Source: Fistularia commersonii
Lineage: Eukaryota > Chordata > Actinopteri > Syngnathiformes > Fistulariidae
Assembly (NCBI GenBank): GCA_037954325.1
Contig: JBBMNZ010000007.1
Span: 21,215,269-21,279,268 of the forward strand
Length of the DNA: 64,000 bases
Direction: 5' to 3'
A program made the position numbers and the translations under genes. Below are positions 60,801 through 64,000 of the stretch, piece by piece. The notes below the pieces were generated by a model. The model was given only the letters and a program-made list of their open reading frames with translations, had not been told where the DNA came from and searched no databases. Numbering within the stretch: position 1 is the stretch's first letter; each line of letters begins with the position of its first letter.

Positions 60801-63800
60801 TGCAACATTTTGAAAAGATATAGCCATACGGTCAAAAAGTGTTTATCTCACTGAGTTGAAGCTTTTTTGCAACAGAGTGTCAATATCTAAAGATTCCTTT
60901 CTAGCAGCTTGCTGGTGCTGAAATATGTTGAAAAGGGCTTGATTCTGCATAATATAAGTCAAATTCATTGTGATCCTGCGACATTTTGAAAAGATATAGC
61001 CATACGGTCAAAAAGTGTTTATCTCACTGAGTTGAAGCTTTTTTGATAAAGAGTGTCAATAACTAAAGATTCCTTTCTAGCAGCTTGCTGGTCCTGAAAT
61101 ATGTTGAAAAGGGCTTGATTCTGCATAATATAAGTCAAAATCATTGTGATCCTGCAACATTTTGAAAAGATATAGCCATACGGTCAAAAAGTGTTTATCT
61201 CACTGAGTTGAAGCTTTTTTGCAACAGAGTTTCAATTACTAAAGATTCCTTTCTAGCAGCTTGCTGGTGCTGAAATATGTTGAAAAGGGCTTGATTCTGC
61301 ATAATATAAGTCAAATTCATTGTGATCCTGCAACATTTTGAAAAGATATAGCCATACGGTCAAAAAGTGTTTATCTCACTGAGTTGAAGCTTTTTTGCAA
61401 CAGAGTGTCAATAACTAAAGATTCCTTTCTAGCAGCTTGCTGGTGCTGAAATATGTTGAAAAGGGCTTGATTCTGCATAATATAAGTCAAAATCATTGTG
61501 ATCCTGCAACATTTTGAAAAGATATAGCCATACGGTCAAAAAGTGTTTATCTCACTGAGTTGAAGCTTTTTTGCAACAGAGTGTCAATAACTAAAGATTC
61601 CTTTCTAGCAGCTTGCTGGTGCTGAAATATGTTGAAAAGGGCTTGATTCTGCATAATATAAGTCAAATTCATTGTGATCCTGCACTATTTTGAAAAGATA
61701 TAGCCATACGGTCAAAAAGTGTTTATCTCACTGAGTTGAAGCTTTTTTGCAACAGAGTGTCAATAACTAAAGATTCCTTTCTAGCAGCTTGCTGGTGCTG
61801 AAATATGTTGAAAAGGGCTTGATTCTGCATAATATAAGTCAAAATCATTGTGATCCTGCAACATTTTGAAAAGATATAGCCATACGGTCAAAAAGTGTTT
61901 ATCTCACTGAGTTGAAGCTTTTTTGCAACAGAGTGTCAATAATTAAAGATTCCTTTCTAGCAGCTTGCTGGTGCTGAAATATGTTGAAAAGGGCTTGATT
62001 CTGCATAATATAAGTCAAAATCATTGTGATCCTGCAACATTTTGAAAAGATATAGCCATACGGTCAAAAAGTGTTTATCTCACTGAGTTGAAGCTTTTTT
62101 GCAACAGAGTGTCAATAACTAAAGATTCCTTTCTAGCAGCTTGCTGGTGCTGAAATATGTTGAAAAGGGCTTGATTCTGCATAATATAAGTCAAATTCAT
62201 TGTGATCCTGCAACATTTTGAAAAGATATAGCCATACGGTCAAAAAGTGTTTATCTCACTTAGTTGAAGCTTTTTTGCAACAGAGTGTCAATAACTAAAG
62301 ATTCCTTTCTAGCAGCTTGCTGGTGCTGAAATATGTTGAAAAGGGCTTGATTCTGCATAATATAAGTCAAAATCATTGTGATCCTGCAACATTTTGAAAA
62401 GATATAGCCATACGGTCAAAAAGTGTTTATCTCACTGAGTTGAAGCTTTTTTGCAACAGAGTGTCAATAACTAAAGATTCCTTTCTAGCAGCTTGCTGGT
62501 GCTGAAATATGTTGAAAAGGGCTTGATTCTGCATAATATAAGTCAAAATCATTGTGATCCTGCAACATTTTGAAAAGATATAGCCATACGGTCAAAAAGT
62601 GTTTATCTCACTGAGTTGAAGCTTTTTTGCAACAGAGTGTCAATAACTAAAGATTCCTTTCTAGCAGCTTGCTGGTGCTGAAATATGTTGAAAAGGGCTT
62701 GATTCTGCATAATATAAGTCAAAATCATTGTGATCCTGCAACATTTTGAAAAGATATAGCCATACGGTCAAAAAGTGTTTATCTCACTGAGTTTGAAGCT
62801 TTTTTGCAACAGAGTGTCAATAACTAAAGATTCCTTTCTAGCAGCTTGCTGGTGCTGAAATATGTTGAAAAGGGCTTGATTCTGCATAATATAAGTCAAA
62901 ATCATTGTGATCCTGCAACATTTTGAAAAGATATAGCCATACGGTCAAAAAGTGTTTATCTCACTGAGTTGAAGCTTTTTTGCAACAGAGTGTCAATAAC
63001 TAAAGATTCCTTTCTAGCAGCTTGCTGGTGCTGAAATATGTTGAAAAGGGCTTGATTCTGCATAATATAAGTCAAATCATTGTGATCCTGCAACATTTTG
63101 AAAAGATATAGTCATACGGTCAAAAAGTGTTTATCTCACTGAGTTGAAGCTTTTTTGCAACAGAGTGTCAATAACTAAAGATTCCTTTCTAGCAGCTTGC
63201 TGGTGCTGAAATATGTTGAAAAGGGCTTGATTCTGCATAATATAAGTCAAAATCATTGTGATCCTGCAACATTTTGAAAAGATATAGCCATACGGTCAAA
63301 AAGTGTTTATCTCACTGAGTTGAAGCTTTTTTGCAACAGAGTGTCAATAACTAAAGATTCCTTTCTAGCAGCTTGCTGGTGCTGAAATATGTTGAAAAAG
63401 GGCTTGATTCTGCATAATATAAGTCAAATTCATTGTGATCCTGCAACATTTTGAAAAGATGTAGCCATACGGTCAAAAAATGTTTATCTCACTGAGTTGA
63501 AGCTTTTTTGCAACAGAGTGTCAATAACTAAAGATTCCTTTCTAGCAGCTTGCTGGTGCTGAAATATGTTGAAAAGGGCTTGATTCTGCATAATATAAGT
63601 CAAATTCATTGTGATCCTGCAACATTTTGAAAAGATATAGCCATACGGTCAAAAAGTGTTTATCTCACTGAGTTGAAGCTTTTTTGCAACAGAGTGTCAA
63701 TAACTAAAGATTCCTTTCTAGCAGCTTGCTGGTGCTGAAATATGTTGAAAAGGGCTTGATTCTGCATAATATAAGTCAAATTCATTGTGATCCTGCAACA

Positions 63801-64000
63801 TTTTGAAAAGATATAGCCATACGGTCATAAAGTGTTTATCTCACTGAGTTGAAGCTTTTTTGTAACAGAGTTTCAATTACTAAAGATTCCTTTCTAACAG
63901 CTTGCTGGTGCTGAAATATGTTGAAAAGGGCTTGATTCTGCATAATATAAGTCAAATTCATTGTGATCCTGCAACATTTTGAAAAGATATAGCCATACGG
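57851..64000. repeat. Homogeneous family B zone, right part; possible 25-monomer (~4.40 kb) HOR
   Basis: About 35 nearly identical monomers running off the right end. Rare variants recur at whole-monomer distances. 'agtcatacggt' at 58,711 recurs at 63,111; 'agatgtagcc' with 'caaaaaatg' at 59,056 recurs at 63,457; and 'cggtcataaagtg' with 'tgtaacagagtttcaattac' at 59,421 recurs at 63,822. The spacings are 4,400, 4,401 and 4,401 bp, and the drift is explained by single-base indels near 62,793, 63,076 and 63,400. A 5-monomer copy (880 bp) links 'caatatctaaag' at 60,001 and 60,881. No atatgg form of the 'catacggtc' site is seen. Confidence 0.8.

Larger units (their letters stand above)
28205..64000. 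repeat. Satellite family B domain, ~176 bp monomer, about 203 copies
   Basis: Head-to-tail tandem array with a 176 bp period (for example 'tgaagc' at 62,441 and 62,617) in the same orientation and register as family A. Diagnostic family B pieces are 'cttttttgcaacagagtgtc' or 'gataaagagtgtc', 'ctaaagattcctttctagca', 'gcttgctggtgctgaaatat', 'gaaaagggcttgattctgca' and 'atcctgcaacattttgaaaa'. The consensus from the right end is 176 bp with 62 G+C (35%). A hand alignment to an A2-type monomer gives about 38 differences in 176, so about 78% identity. The sequence aagctt (a HindIII site) is present in most B monomers, and almost all of them beyond 54 kb, but is replaced by aagcgt in some. It therefore predicts a 176 bp restriction ladder. 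No gene or mobile element interrupts the array. Confidence 0.97.

Noticed and set aside
1..64000. CRISPR array or other prokaryotic direct-repeat system
   Set aside because: There are no short repeats separated by unique spacers. The repeat is the entire 176 bp monomer with no gaps, which is satellite organisation.
1..64000. Transposons, rRNA, tRNA or protein genes embedded in the array
   Set aside because: I followed the monomer landmarks from end to end and every stretch is accounted for by family A or B. No insertion breaks the period by more than a few bases.
28310..64000. Resemblance of 'gattcctttctagcag' in family B to the pJ-alpha motif of alpha satellite
   Set aside because: Only about the first seven bases (ttccttt) agree and the rest does not, which is easily chance in AT-rich DNA.
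1..64000. Assigning the array to a named species satellite of similar monomer length
   Set aside because: Several unrelated plants and animals have 170-180 bp centromeric monomers. Length alone is not diagnostic, and I could not match the sequence to one from memory.

Overview
The whole 64 kb is one uninterrupted block of tandemly repeated satellite DNA. I count about 364 head-to-tail monomers of about 176 bp, all in the same orientation. I see no gene, RNA gene, transposon or unique sequence anywhere. The monomers have about 35-36% GC. A ~176 bp AT-rich monomer with nested higher-order repeats (HORs) is typical of eukaryotic centromeric or pericentromeric heterochromatin. I do not recognise the monomer, so I cannot name the species or the major group, and centromere identity is inferred from architecture only.

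Layout. Two related monomer families, about 75-80% identical by hand alignment of two consensus forms, each occupy one contiguous domain. Family A fills positions 1 to about 28,205 (about 160 monomers). Family B fills about 28,205 to 64,000 (about 203 monomers). The switch happens once, inside one in-register hybrid monomer (28,133-28,309). Family A has three subtypes that differ mainly in the last 90 bp: A1 (contains cattcgttcaaaaagtgc), A2 (catagggtcaaaaagcgc) and A3 (caaagggtcaaaaagtgc). Family B carries catacggtc or catatggtc at the same place.

Family A, left to right: a 4-monomer HOR (about 529-3,696); a mosaic with a ~2.11 kb offset (3.7-7.4 kb); a 704 bp tandem duplication (about 7,373-8,900); an 18-monomer, ~3.16 kb tandem duplication (about 8,362-14,687); a 21-monomer, 3,693 bp duplication (about 14,873-24,018) whose second copy holds a nested 9-monomer duplication; a 7-monomer, 1,231 bp duplication (about 23,037-25,498); and a divergent edge (25.5-28.2 kb) that again carries subtypes seen at the far left.

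Family B, left to right: a diverged edge (28.2-32.1 kb), a mosaic of overlapping 14-, 23-, 26- and 31-monomer duplications (30.4-42 kb), a second mosaic (42-54 kb) and a strikingly homogeneous zone (54.05-64 kb). The homogeneous zone is broken once, by a ~0.35-0.5 kb island of older-type monomers at 57.33-57.85 kb. Seven copies of a 174 bp variant monomer are scattered through B and mark duplicated blocks. The short reading frames on the minus strand are by-products of the repeat and are not annotated as genes. All identities, offsets and boundaries were read by eye; block edges are uncertain by tens of bases because the repeats are so alike.
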